Source of the DNA: Conidiobolus incongruus B7586
Taxonomy: Eukaryota > Entomophthoromycota > Entomophthoromycetes > Entomophthorales > Conidiobolaceae
Direction: 5' to 3'
Assembly (NCBI GenBank): GCA_000697335.1
Contig: JNEM01012788.1
Location: 1 to 27,487 of the forward strand
DNA: 27,487 nt
Positions 1-11,433 of the stretch are shown piece by piece (positions within the stretch are counted from its first letter, which is position 1; every line of letters starts with the position of its first letter). The notes beneath the pieces were generated by a model. The model did no database searches, was not told the DNA's origin, and was given only the letters and a program-made list of their open reading frames with translations. The position numbers and the translations under genes are program-made.

Positions 1-287
1 CTTAGTTAAATATTAAAGGTTAATATTTTTGCTAATAGTTTACTAAATATATTTAAATATATTTATTATTAAATAATATACCTTAATTATATATTATAGT
101 TTTAAGTAATCTAATATATATAATTATTTTAGTTATTAATTAAAATATATATATTTTTGATTTTATAACTCACTTTTGTAAGTTAATATATAATATAGTT
201 TCAGATAATTTAATATATATAATTATTTTAGTTATTAATTAAAATATATATATTTTTGATTTTATAACTCACTTTTATAAGTTAGTG
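1..287. mobile_element. Terminus of a Tc1/mariner-like element, cut by the window edge
   Basis: The last 40 or so bases, read inwards from base 287 on the minus strand, begin CACTAACTTATAAAAGTGAG and match the left inverted repeat of the element at 25875-27454 almost base for base. A TA dinucleotide follows at 288-289, as expected for a Tc1/mariner target duplication. The rest of the element lies to the left, outside the window. The end matches the transposase 3' side of the complete copy better than its 5' side, so any transposase of this copy would read on the plus strand. No coding trace is visible in these 287 bases. Confidence 0.75.
92..287. repeat. 99-base tandem duplication of a transposon end
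   Basis: Two copies of a unit of about 99 bases lie head to tail, roughly 92-190 and 191-287. The second copy repeats the block ending in TTTATAACTCACTTTT at 270-276 exactly 99 bases after its first occurrence at 171-177. The copies differ at a few scattered bases, and only the second ends in the intact TAGTG/TA terminus. The inner copy is therefore a buried duplicate of the element's terminal repeat. Confidence 0.85.
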
Positions 288-289
288 TA

Positions 290-928
290 TTCACAAACAT
301 TCATAATTAAAACTAATAAAAGATTATCAAAAGCAAACTAATAAACACATCCTTCTATCTTTATTTTTAAAAGTATCTAGTCCCTAAGTTTTTCTTGTAA
401 TATTTACAAAAGTATTGAGTTATAATAAGTATAAGGTATTTATATTATTTGAATTACCTAATTCATAGTAAGCTAATTTCACATACTTTAGTGAATCCCC
501 TTAATTTCCCTTAACTTTGTAGTAATTTATTGTTTACCACTGGTGATTTCTTATTTAAGCTCTAAAAGTCTATTTCCTCCCATAGTTACAGTTGTCAACT
601 ATTATTCAAAAAAATTATATTTTATGTGAAATTTAAATAAAAAAGATGAAATTTAAAAAATAATTTAATTTTTAATATAAGATAAATACATTTCAAATTA
701 ATGAAAAAACCTATTTCAATTAGTTACTTCATAATCTTATATAGTACTGTTTAAGTTTCTACTTTCAGGTAAATAGATGGTGAGATATAAAAATATATTT
801 TGATTAAAAATTAATTTGGGTTATGAAATTTAGATCCCATAATGTTTGAAATTAAAAGGATGTTTATAAATTTCAGTTAGAAATTTGAAATTGATATAAA
901 TTTTATAGTCCAAAGTTCAAATAAAAAA
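290..928. other. AT-rich intergenic spacer
   Basis: No convincing reading frame, RNA gene or repeat seen. It contains the presumed promoter and 5' UTR of the RCM1/NSUN5 gene that follows. Confidence 0.6.
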
Positions 929-2761
929 ATGAATTTTTATAGAGACGCCAGTGAAATTTTAGAAAAAATAGACAATAAAAAGGGTACTATTAAAGGTCTC
1001 ACCCTAAACGATAAAGTCAGAGATAAGAAAAAGATGTTTGCAATTATTTGTCAGACTTTGAAATGTAAATATTATCCAATTATTCGCACTAATATAATAA
1101 ACATAACCATCAACACTTTAAATAGATAAACAAGTTATTCTAGATTTACTTGATAGAGTTAATTTCAATTGTAAAAATCAAAAAGTAATGCATAATTCAA
1201 GTTATATTTGTATTTGATTTTTAACAAAAAACATATAGATTAATCAAAATTTGGCTCTTGTTCTTACACATGATATGTTATTTTCATCAAGGGGTATTAG
1301 TGCTCCTCAGGGACCTATTAAAGACAGAATAACAAAATATAAGCCTCAGCTTAAAGAAGCATTAGCTGAATTGAGAAAAGAGAAAAACGTGAAATCCAAC
1401 AAAGAATTAATAGAAGATAAATCAACTGCTGGTAATATATACTATACATTAATTAAATGATTGATTAAGTAACCTTCCATTAGATCATATCCCAAGATAT
1501 ATTAGAGTTAATACTTTGAAAACAAATATTGATATTGTTATAAAAACTTTTGTAAAATTGGGCTATGAATTAATTGATTATGATGAAAGTTATGACTGGA
1601 GGTAAATTGATATATTTTTATATAATCTATAAACTAATGTGTGGGTAGTCGAAAGGGTATTAAAGTTATTTCCAGAGATCCACATGTTGATAATTTATTA
1701 CTCCTCCCACCCAATTCTGATTTGCATGATAATCGCTTATTTACATCAGGAGCTATTATTTTGCAAGATAAAGCTTCTTGCTTCCCTGCATTCATCTTGA
1801 ATCCCCCAGAGAATTCACATGTCATCGATGCTTGTGCTGCCCCCGGTAACAAGACAAGTCATCTTTCAATGCTTTTAAATAATACAGGAAAAGTGTTTGC
1901 TTTTGATAAAGATAACAAGCGATTGCAATTATTGAAGAAGCTTACTTCAAAAGCTGGTTGTAAAAATATTATCGCTCAAAATTTAAATTTTCTGGACATT
2001 GATCCCAATGATCCTCAATATCAATATGTCGAATATATTTTACTAGACCCTTCATGCTCTGGTTCTGGTATCGTAAATCGATTTAATCATTTAACTGATA
2101 ATCAAGGCAAGTATATCCACTATATTATGTGAATTTTCACTTATTTTAATTTTGTAGAGAGCGAAGGTAATCAAAATGAAAGATTAGATAGCTTGAGCCA
2201 ATTCCAAATTAAGATAATTTTACACGCTTTCCAATGTAATTATTTTATATATTTTCACCATTTGTAAAATATTAATTTTATTTTGAAGTCCCATCTGTCA
2301 GAAAAGTGACATATTCCACCTGCTCTATTCATTCTGAAGAAAATGAAAATGTAGTTAGTAAAGTATTAGAAAGTCCTGATCACGACTTTGTATTGAGCAA
2401 AAGACAACAAAATTTACCCACTTGGAAACGTAGAGGATTATCATTTGCTGGTTTAACTAAAGGTATATTATTTAACAATTCAGCTTTAACAATTTCTAAT
2501 TGTTCTTTTATAGAACAATCCTCGGCGTTAGTTAGAGCTGATCCAGAAAAGGATGCTACTAATGGGTTCTTTGTAGCATGCTTCGAACGCGATCTTCCTC
2601 CAATTGAAATCCCTAAAGAAGAACCTAATACCAATAGCTCTGATTTAAATCCTAAAAAGCGTAAACAGCCTATTGTCCCAAATGCTTCGAATAACATTAG
2701 TCAGAAGTTTAAGCCTAAATCACGCAAGAAGAAGCATATTGGAAGACCTGTTACCCTATAA
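929..2761 (+). CDS. RCM1: 25S/28S rRNA (cytosine-C5)-methyltransferase, Rcm1/NSUN5 family
   Basis: Nucleolar enzyme of the NOL1/NOP2/Sun family that puts m5C on large-subunit rRNA (C2278 in yeast 25S) using S-adenosylmethionine. Seven exons: 929-1064, 1126-1184, 1239-1431, 1484-1601, 1649-2110, 2162-2235, 2289-2761. They give 504 residues in one frame (yeast Rcm1 about 490). The N-terminus (MNFYRDASEILEKIDNKKG) matches the NSUN5 helical start. The SAM motif DACAAPGNKT begins near residue 229, motif IV DPSCSGSG near 302 and motif VI TYSTCS near 355, so both family cysteines (about 305 and 359) are present. The tail is rich in lysine and arginine (KKRK, KSRKKKHIGR), fitting nuclear or nucleolar targeting. 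The fifth intron boundary is uncertain: a GTATAT donor needs an acceptor inside GTAGAGAG, or a GC donor at 2107 may be used. Stop is TAA. Confidence 0.93.
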
Positions 2762-3198
2762 TATTCTTATTTACCTTTCAATTCAATTTTTGAGTATACA
2801 TATAAACTAGATTAACCTAAAATATCACCTTAATCCTGTTTTAAACTGCTAGTAATAACTATATACTTTAATTGATTTGTTTAAATTATTGAGATGATTA
2901 TATTATATTTAATTAAATTTATCAAAATAAATATAAGTTATATTTACTAACAAATTTCTAAAAATCAATTATTTTGAAAAACATAAAGATTTTGATAATA
3001 GCCAAACAAAATAATTTAGATATTTGTTGTGAAGATGAATATACAATTATTCTATCCCATAATTTAATAATTTACAAAATCAATTGAAATACTAAAACTT
3101 CATTTTGTGAAATCCAATTAATTATTAAAGTAATGATTCAATAGAAAAATAACAAATATTTTAATAATTAAACTTATTTTAAATTTAACTAATATAAA
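2762..3198. other. AT-rich spacer between two plus-strand genes
   Basis: 3' flank of RCM1 and 5' flank of the mS23 gene. I see no frame or repeat in it. Bases just before the next ATG are A-rich (AATATAAAATG), a context shared by several starts in this window. Confidence 0.6.
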
Positions 3199-4059
3199 AT
3201 GACATTCAAAAATAATCCCAGAAAAGTATCCAAAAATGTTACTGAACTTATGAAAGCTAACATTTTACCAAGAATTCCTGCTTGGTATAGAGCTACTTTA
3301 AAATATCCCAATAATACTAGTTTTTACCGTGGTCCCTCATCAATTTTACCCGATCCTCAAGATGCTTCCATAACTAATACTAAACAAGTAATTCTCTCTT
3401 CAACTACTACTCCCGCTAATGTTAAAGGCAAGGGTGCTTCTAAAAAGACTAAATTTGTTCCTCCAGTTCCCCCTCAATTAGTCTACCCTGAAGATGCTTT
3501 GAGACAACGTTTCTTCAAAGACCACCCATTTGAATTACATCGTCCTATCTCTTTGGTCGAAAGACCCACCATTGACGATGGTTGGAAGGCTATGATCAAT
3601 GGTGATGCCTCAAGGAGGGTCACTGCTCAAGAGTAATTTACCAATATGAATTTTTAAAATTTAACATTTTATTAACATTAATTATTATAGTGTGATTAAA
3701 TATCAATTACACCTTATGGCCGAAGGCAAGACCGAAGATGAAGCTTACGCTCAAGCCACAAAGATTTTAGTTCAACATCGTATCTACGACGAAGTACAGA
3801 GTGAAAGAGCTAAGGACCAAGCATTATACTTTGGTGCTAAATTAGAACCTACTGCCGTTGAAAAGCGTAACGAATTAGAAGAGAAGATCTTACAAAAGAG
3901 TAAAATTTTGGTTAAACAAAAGGATGAGCTGTAAGTGAATTTAATTATTATTAAATTTATAATCATTAATTGATTATTTTTTATTTTAGTCGTAAGGCCG
4001 GTGAAGCTCCTACTGAAAAATCTTTCCGAGAATCTGATGATATTATCGAATCAGACTAA
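3199..4059 (+). CDS. RSM25: Small-subunit mitoribosomal protein mS23 (Rsm25 type)
   Basis: Component of the mitochondrial 37S/28S ribosomal subunit, translated in the cytosol and imported. Three exons, 3199-3632, 3691-3930 and 3990-4059, joined by GTAATT...TATAG and GTAAGT...TTTAG introns, give 247 residues (yeast Rsm25 264). Recognisable blocks in order: the N-terminal LMKANILPRIPAWYRA, corresponding to yeast SAYLKSGLLKETPAWY at the same distance from Met1; LVYPEDALRQRFFKDHPFEL near residue 95; the SLVERP segment; then an alanine- and glutamate-rich helical C-terminal half (YAQATKILVQHRIYDEVQ, KRNELEEKI). There is no separate presequence, as in yeast. The tail is acidic (ESDDIIESD). This protein shows that the organism has a translating mitochondrion, which excludes the AT-rich anaerobic gut fungi. 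Confidence 0.9.
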
Positions 4060-4135
4060 TTTATTTGATGAATTTAAATATAAAGTTATTAGATTTAAAA
4101 TAATATTTTTACTATTTATATTAATATTCATTTTA

Positions 4136-4172
<37 letters not shown>

Positions 4173-5239
4173 TCAACACAAATCACTACCTAATTATTGA
4201 ATTATGTTGAAGGTGACGATTAAAATATCATAATGATATTGATTTTAAAATCTTTCTTTTAAAAAACATATTTTATAAGTTGTTCATCTATATTATTAAT
4301 AATAAATTTTATTATTCAGTACAGCAAGGTTTAAATAATTTATATTTTTAAATCTTAGAATAAAAGTATAAATTATCAGAAGAAATTTTAATATATATTC
4401 CAATTTAAAAAACAACTAGTGATATATAGGTATTTGAAATTACTTATATGTTATAAAAATCTGAATAATAAACATAGCCTAAGTATTTAATTCTTTTATT
4501 CAATTTTTGTTATAATTACACCATTCATATATAAAAAAAATAGAATAAAATGTAAATTACAGAGGTTTAATATATCTAAAAAAGTGATGCAATTGAATAT
4601 TACTTGGTAATTATTATATTTCTATGATATAGCAAAATGATGCTAATTATTACAAAATATATTAATTTGCATTCATTTCAATTAATATTATTCAAGCATA
4701 TTCTATAAGTACTATTAGGGAAAAAATGGTATAATCTTTTCCAATAATAATTCGAAAAGAAATTATAATGATTACTATCAAATAAAATAACACAAGATAA
4801 ACAATATTTTACTATATTATTCAAATGTATTGATATTTTTAATCTAAATATTCAAATCTATAATAATGTATGATTCTATATTTCAGTTTCTCTATATTAA
4901 TTTAATTTTTATTGAAATATTCTCTTATATATTACAAAATTGATATTTGTATTTAAAAATATGAAATGACTAACAATATAATCACTTAATGTTTTGTAAA
5001 TGTTAGCTACTAATATATATAAATTAGTTTTAAAAGAATCAGAAATAATATCCAAGTATTATCTATATGATTTGATTCATTGTAAATGTAAGATATAGTT
5101 AGATGTAGTGATGCAGCTATTTTTGTTAATTTCGATCATTTTACATGAATTTGAATAGATTAAATTGCAATAATTCTTAAATATATTTATAATGATAATT
5201 TCCTTTGAAATATTCTATATATTGGCATTCAATATAAAA
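4060..5239. other. AT-rich spacer, no gene seen
   Basis: Very AT-rich on both strands with stops in all frames. Apart from the dinucleotide repeat at 4139-4170 I find no structure in it. Confidence 0.55.
4139..4170. repeat. (AT)16 microsatellite
   Basis: Sixteen uninterrupted AT units 80 bases after the mS23 stop codon, probably in its 3' UTR or just beyond it. Confidence 0.95.
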
Positions 5240-6330
5240 TAAAATATTATAAATGTATGGAGATTTGGCCACAAATTTTTGATGGTTGCTATAAATTGAT
5301 GATATAGATCGATTTTTTAATTTGGCTATAAGGAGTTTATATATTAGTGGGGAAACAATTTTAGAGTATAATTAATTGATGAAATATAGTTTCGGTTACA
5401 ATCATATAATGGTAATTATAGATTGCTATACAGTCGATCAAAATTAAAAAAATGAATATATAATAAATTGTTATACAATAATCCATTTAGTAATAGAAAT
5501 TTATAATATCATGATTATTAAAAATTATTATTATGATAAATCATAGCCATTTGTAAGTTAATTTAAAATCATATAGTCTATGTTGATGATAACCTTATTT
5601 ATATAAAGTATGCTACGATTTCATAATTAATGGGTTGAATTATAATGGTCAAAAGTAGTTATTGTAATTGAAATAATAGTCTCATTATCAACCCTGTAAT
5701 ATAACATTCTTTTTTTGCTAGTCTAAAGATTCTTTGTAAAATATAATGATGGCGTAAAAATAAAAATAATAAACAAAAACATTATTTTTTATAAATGATT
5801 TAAACTATACAGTTATGTGTGAAATATAATTTTAAGATTGAATGGCTGTGATTTGTAAAGATACAAAGTAATTAATAGTGAGATTGACTTTTTTGGTAAT
5901 ATTATAGAAAATATTAATATTCAAGTAAAATTTGAAGGGATTTAAAAATATGAAAAAATGAAATGTTGGGAGATTTTTTAGTTTATAAAATGATTTCTCA
6001 GGGATATGATAGGGAAAAGATGACGGCTATTCTTTTAATATGTATGTAATAATTTCATTAAAGAGCTGAAAGATTATTTATAGCTTGATTATGAATTTTT
6101 GGTTATGTGTGAATTTTGCGGGAATCTAGATCAAGACGTAGTTACTGTATAAGGGAATCATCTGTTAATTCAAATGTAATCAATCAAAGTAGATTGATTT
6201 TAACTCAAGGTACCCAATCAAATGATGCATCGAACCTTTAAAAATTTGGGTTATAAAAGGGAGATCAAACCCAACAAATGTAAAATATTTTAAATGCTAA
6301 TTTAATACACTTGTAAAGATTATTGACAAT
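5240..6330 (+). pseudogene. Decayed coding-like island of unknown origin
   Basis: This stretch stands out from the flanking spacer by higher G content and a marked excess of G over C on the plus strand. Several open segments of 25-45 codons have protein-like composition, for example one opening MLGDFLVYKMISQGYDREKM near 5959 and one near 6120-6235 rich in Ser, Arg, Asn and Gln. They lie in different frames, and I could not chain them with GT-AG introns into one gene. I recognise no family. It could be an old mobile-element copy or a dead host gene; it looks broken in many places. It ends about 130 bases before the GTPBP start, so the distal promoter of that gene may overlap it. Confidence 0.3.
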
Positions 6331-6458
6331 AATAAATCACTTATAGTTGTCAATATTAATGGATTTTTAATCCCTTTTTTCAATAGACTATCTTACTATT
6401 TCATATTGTATATTATTTGACCTGTCAATTTTATTATCTTTTAATAAACTCATCATTA

Positions 6459-8505
6459 ATGAGTAATCTCGATAAACTTTGGAAATCAAACGCCACTAAA
6501 TTACCTCCAGAGGTTGATGTTGAAGGAAATGTTGAATATAAAGTAATTTAATACTGTTTTATTATGTTTCTTTTTCTAATTCTCATTACAGAGAAGGTTA
6601 AATGATGTTTCATCAGAACGTTTAGAACATTTAACAACTCAATTGAAATGGAGGTATTTTTAATTCAAAATATATGTTTTTCAAAATCTAATTCAAATTT
6701 AAGACTTTCAGAAGGAGATGGACAAGCATATTATGAACTCGGTGTTGCAGATAATGGTGTTATCATTGGTATAAAATATTAATTAAATGAATATGGAATG
6801 TATCTAAACTATTTATAGGACTTGATTCTGAGGAACTTAAGGGTTCAATTGCAACCCTGAATACCATGGCGACCAGTTTAGACGCCGATCTGACAATTGT
6901 TAATGAACTAATTGTCCCTAATACGAATCGCAAAGCTGTTGAAGCTTTGGTTAGGCGAAGACTGTTTGATGGTAAATCCTGGTTTTCTGATATACGGATA
7001 GTTTTGATCGGTAGCCATGGTTCGGGAAAATCCACTATTTTGGGTAAACAGAGTCAAATTTCACTTATGAGTATATCATTAATGAATTTTAGGTTGCTTA
7101 ACTCATGGTATTCAAGATAATGGAAAGGGGAAAAGTCGTAAGTTTGAAATCAAAACAAATTTATCTGAATCAATAGCTCATTATTAATGATTAGGTTTGA
7201 ACTTGCTCCGACACAGACATGAAATTGAAACAGGAAGAACATCTTCAATTTCTCATGAGATTATTGGATTTCAGTCTGATGGAACGATTGTTAACTTCAA
7301 TCAATCCTCTCCTAACTTGGCGATTTCATGGGAACAGATATGCTCGTCATCGGATAAGATTATCAGTTTTCTTGATACCTGTGGCCATCCAAAATATATG
7401 AAAACAACTATCAGAGGGCTCACTGGAAAATCCCCTGATTATGCCATTTTAGTCATATCAGCAGAAACAGATACTATCCCTCAAATGACTAAAGAGCATT
7501 TAGGACTTGCAACTATGCTAAAAATTCCAATTATGATCGTACTGAATAAGGTTGATTTAATACAAAATAACCCGCAGCGCTTGAATAAAGTTTTCACTAA
7601 GCTCATTCAGCTCTTACAATCTGTGGGAAATAGCTTAACCCCTGTAGTGATTTCTGATAATGACTCGATTGAAACTTACTTAACTGACCCAAGGTAACTA
7701 TTGTATTGATATACCTCTATTTTATTATTAATCCAATTTTAGTACGTATCTCCCAATCTTGTTAATCTCTTCAGTGACTGGAGAAAATTTCGACCTCTTC
7801 ATTCGCTTATTAAGCAAGCTTCCAGCTTCCCCTACTCACGAAAGTCATACTGATAGAGAGCACGCTGAATTCCATGTTGAAGAAGTATTCTCAGTACCTT
7901 CAGTTGGTACGGTAATAGGTGGCACTTTGCTCAATGGAATGATCAAGTTTGATCCCAATACTCTATACCACCTAGGACCCAACCAAAATGGAGAGTTTGT
8001 TTCAGTAAAAATCAAGTCAATTTATCGCCACAGAATTGCAACACAGATGGTACGACCTGGTCAATCTGCAACTTTGGCTATTGAGCATCACTCTATTCCA
8101 TCAGGGAAAATTGATCCATCTATTGATAATTTATTATCTATCAGATCTGGTATGGTCCTTTTGGGATGTTTAACACCACCTTCAGTATATTATGAATTCG
8201 AAGCTGATGTCACCGTTCTATACCATGCCTCTGTTCTTAAAACCCTCTTTGAGACTATGATACACTGTGGTTCAATTTGCCAATCTGCAAAAATTGTTAA
8301 CATCAAGAAATGCAGAGATGAAGATTCTCATTCCACTTCATCCGAGTCTCAGAGACTTTCAGGCAAATCAGGACTAAGAACTGGTGAACGAGGTCTTGTA
8401 AAATTCAGATTTTGTCGACGTCCCGAATTCTTAAAGCTTGGATCTCCTCTTGTGATCAGAGAAGGAAATAATAAGTGTATAGGAAAAATCACCAAAGTTG
8501 GTTAA
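6459..8505 (+). CDS. GTPBP1: GTP-binding protein of the GTPBP1/GTPBP2 family
   Basis: Translational GTPase related to eEF1A and Hbs1; in animals GTPBP1 and GTPBP2 act in mRNA surveillance and ribosome rescue. Seven exons, 6459-6542, 6592-6653, 6704-6768, 6819-7043, 7093-7137, 7195-7693 and 7743-8505, give 580 residues (human GTPBP2 about 600). Family signatures are clear: NVEYK...LEHLTTQLKWR and GVADNGVIIGL in the N-terminal domain, P-loop GSHGSGKS at residues 135-142, the RTSSISHEIIGF switch segment, DTCGH at 221 (G3; animal proteins have DLAGH), NKVD at 278 (G4) and LISSVTGEN (G5). Beta-barrel domains follow (VEEVFSVPSVGTVIGGTL; RTGERGLVKFRFCRRPEFLK). All GTP-binding residues look intact. 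Budding yeast lacks a member, so its presence suggests a non-Dikarya fungus. It converges with YIF1, whose stop lies 171 bases away. Confidence 0.94.
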
Positions 8506-8676
8506 TCGAAAAAATTAGAGTATTATATTATTTTAGATTCAATTAAAAGAAATTTAGCCTTGCTTTTTTAATAATTAAACCAATAAAAATGAAATAAAAA
8601 ACGAAGTTTATTTCAAATGATCATGATTAATTCTTTATTGAAATATAAATATATAACTATATATTAGATATTAAGA

Positions 8677-9898
8677 TTAAACCCAGAGTAAATAACAAGA
8701 TACTAATTGCAATGCAGCAATACCAAATAACATATTGACTCTTCTCTTTCTGAAAGGATTGGAGGCAGTCATACTTAAATCAGGTAAAACAATGTAGCGT
8801 AAAGATCTCAGCTATCAAGACAAATGCATTAATAAAATTGGAATAAATGATGATAACAGGTAATAACTTACCAAAAAGAATCCTGTAGCTAAACTAGTAT
8901 AACAAAAGATGACCCAGTTAAGATAATACATGGTTTGTGGGATGAAAGCTTTAAATAACATAGTAATAATAATTCCAACAAATTTATAACCACAATAACT
9001 TATCAAATCGAGTAGTTGAGTGTCTGAAGTAACTGAAAAGAGATAGCATCCCAACTTGAGTAAAAGTACTTCCAGTAATACAACTCCCAAAGCTTTGCTA
9101 GCTGTAAGTCCCAAAATTTTGGGTTCAAAGCTACAAAAAAATCATCAAATTGAAATATTTGAAATGAATAATTAATCAATTTACTTTTCACTGATACCAG
9201 CAACAAAACCAACAGATAAAATATAAGTGACGAATGCCATAGCTATCAAAATAGGATAAATAAATAATAAATAGTAAATAATAGATTTAAATTAATTTAC
9301 CTGGAATATACAAATCAGGAGCATTAATATCCTCTCTTGGAGGTTCATAAGATTCGCCTTGAGTACCGTCACCATGTCTTGTTTTTCTAGCCCAAGACTA
9401 TTGAAAACAAAGATGTCAAAATAAATAATTGGTTAATCTGAATTGATAATATAAATTACCTTATGTCTAAAAGGGAATAATAATAATCCCAATTTATTTA
9501 AGACGTATTTATTATTCACATTAAAATAATGTTTGATTTTAGGGATGTCAACATATCTATTCCACTAAAGAGTAATTGGTTAATATAGATGAATTAATTA
9601 ATAAATAAAAAACTATTTAGGTTACATTTTGTTGAACATATTTGGTACCTGCATCCATAGCATTTTGTCCAAATTGAACACCTAATTGAGCTGTAGCAGA
9701 GTTTTGAAATGGGTTAAATGGCATAGCATTGTAATCAGCATATTGTTGATGTTGAGGATGGTAGGGATTAGGTTGACCATACCGTTGGCTGGGTTCAGGT
9801 TGGTAGTTGTCGCTATACTGGGAGTATGACTGGTGGTTTGTGTTGCGATGATGAAAGTTATTTTGATCGTACTGGTAATTCTGGTCCTGGTGATACAT
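8677..9898 (-). CDS. YIF1: YIF1-family ER-Golgi membrane protein
   Basis: Multi-pass protein of the Yip1-Yif1-Yos1 complex that binds Ypt/Rab GTPases and supports COPII vesicle budding and fusion. Six exons on the minus strand: 9898-9626, 9564-9460, 9397-9301, 9242-9185, 9130-8872, 8811-8677, total 308 residues (yeast Yif1 314). The first 65 residues are a low-complexity cytosolic tail of Gln, Tyr, Asn and Pro. Then come the family blocks: FGQNAMDAGTKYVQQN, KIKHYFNVNNKYVLNKLGLL with LFPFRHK, and EDINAPDLYIPAMAFVTY leading into the first membrane helix. Further hydrophobic helices follow, including YCGYKFVGIIITMLF, and the last ends LQLVSCYLLWV at the C-terminus as in human YIF1A. I chose the Met at 9898; an in-frame Met 12 codons upstream (9934) would add a hydrophobic stretch not expected in the family. 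Confidence 0.92.
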
Positions 9899-10073
9899 GG
9901 TGAATTGTGATTGAATGAATATCAAAGTCAACAAATCATAATTTATGATTTATATATATCTTTATGGGATGAAAATTCAAATGAAAAGGAATATTTAATA
10001 AAATAATCAAAACAGATAAAAATATAGAAACTTTATTAAATGTTTATATCCAAATTTATATTTGAAAAATCTT

Positions 10074-10466
10074 TCACTTGAGTAAGTTTGACTGATTGAC
10101 CAAGGCCTCTTGAGGTTGATTTAAAATGGTTAAATAACCAACAAGACTATCGTACTCTTAACAGTTTTTAGAGTATTTATTAATTTGTTTATCAATTATA
10201 TTCCTAATTTATCACTATTAAGGTTCAACAGATTATATCGATTCAATTACCCTATTATCTCTTCTGAAAATTTGGTTTTCTCTCGAACTGAGTAGGAATC
10301 GAATACATCAGATGATGGGTTTAATTGGTCAAAGTAGAAGAGATTTGACTGCATAATATTAGTTATTATCAACAAATTTAATACTATATATTCATTTAAT
10401 CATTTTCATCGAACAATTTTCGACCAATAATTCACTAATTTCGTCTTGGACTTCGCATAAATTGTT
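10074..10466 (-). pseudogene. Short coding-like exon cluster, possible COG3-type fragment
   Basis: Three minus-strand segments read as protein and can be linked by GT-AG sites: 10466-10425 (NNLCEVQDEISELL), 10348-10251 (SNLFYFDQLNPSSDVFDSYS and 12 more codons) and 10146-10074 (LVGYLTILNQPQEALVNQSN then LLK and a TGA stop). The middle one has 32 stop-free codons with base composition like the genuine exons. The junction between the last two keeps frame with a GTAATT donor; the first intron needs a weak GTCGAA donor. No start codon was found: upstream segments with similar composition carry in-frame stops. The order 'acidic helix, then YFDQL' recalls the Sec34/COG3 N-terminal domain, but the match is faint and the protein would be far too short. 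Either a small live gene whose first exons I missed, or a truncated relic. Confidence 0.35.
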
Positions 10467-11433
10467 CTATAGTTCATAGTCAGAATAACTAATAACAAAT
10501 AAATTAGAATATATGTATTATATTTCCAATTGGAAAACCCTCATTAGATAAATTGCTAATTGCATTTAACTGTTTATTTTATATTTGTTCATCCAATTCA
10601 GTTATAAATATTGAAGTTCATTAGATAATTATGATGACTGTCACTATTATTAATCAATAATTTGGATTACTTGGAAAAAATTAAAATTACTATAGATTCT
10701 AAAATTAATTGTAATTTGGTAATTAAATTGAAACAAATATTCATATCAATATCTAATTAGTATAAATTATTATGATAATATATGTATAAAAATTACTGGA
10801 ATTGATTTCAATTAATTTAATAAGTTTTTAATCATACTATTATAATATTTTTTAAAATAATTCTTCAAAATAATCGAATTTAAATGGTTCATATTTTCGT
10901 AAGGTTCTAAAAACCGAATTAAAAATTATATGTCAATATATTATAATAAAAACAAAAAAATGAATTTTTATTAATCATCATTCAACTACTGTTAAATCAT
11001 TGAAATTTAATCAGATATTTATCATTATAAATTATTTTAATGATGGATATAAGGTATAAAATTTTATTCAAATAAAGAATATGAATAAAAGGTAGTGATG
11101 TCATATTATTACTCAAATATTGATAATATAATTATCATTAGCTTTAATATAGTAAATTGTGCCAAGATGCATCCTAAAGGCAGCGTATAATTTCAACTAA
11201 TGATTCTAGAATATATTTAAATTATTGAATAAAGTGAATTTATAGTGCTATTATTATGATTTAATCATTATCAGAATTAAATATTAATTTTAGTTCCATG
11301 TTGGTTTAGTGAAATATGAATTAGTATGAAATAAATGTAATGCATTTATTAATGAACGGTGTCATTTATACATAAAAAAGAAATAATCAAAATAAATATG
11401 GGACTGCTTTTTAAATAGATAACATGCAATTTA
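10467..11433. other. AT-rich spacer
   Basis: The part at 10500-10640 may hold lost 5' exons of the coding-like cluster on its left. Beyond that I see no frame or repeat. Confidence 0.5.

Noticed and set aside
1634-1852. Minus-strand frame over RCM1
   Set aside because: Shadow of the methyltransferase exon; no family resemblance and no splice context.
6230-6275. B-box-like motifs on the minus strand (GGTTTGATCTC, GGTTCGATGCA) suggesting a tRNA or SINE
   Set aside because: No A box at the right spacing, no acceptor-stem pairing and no cloverleaf could be drawn.
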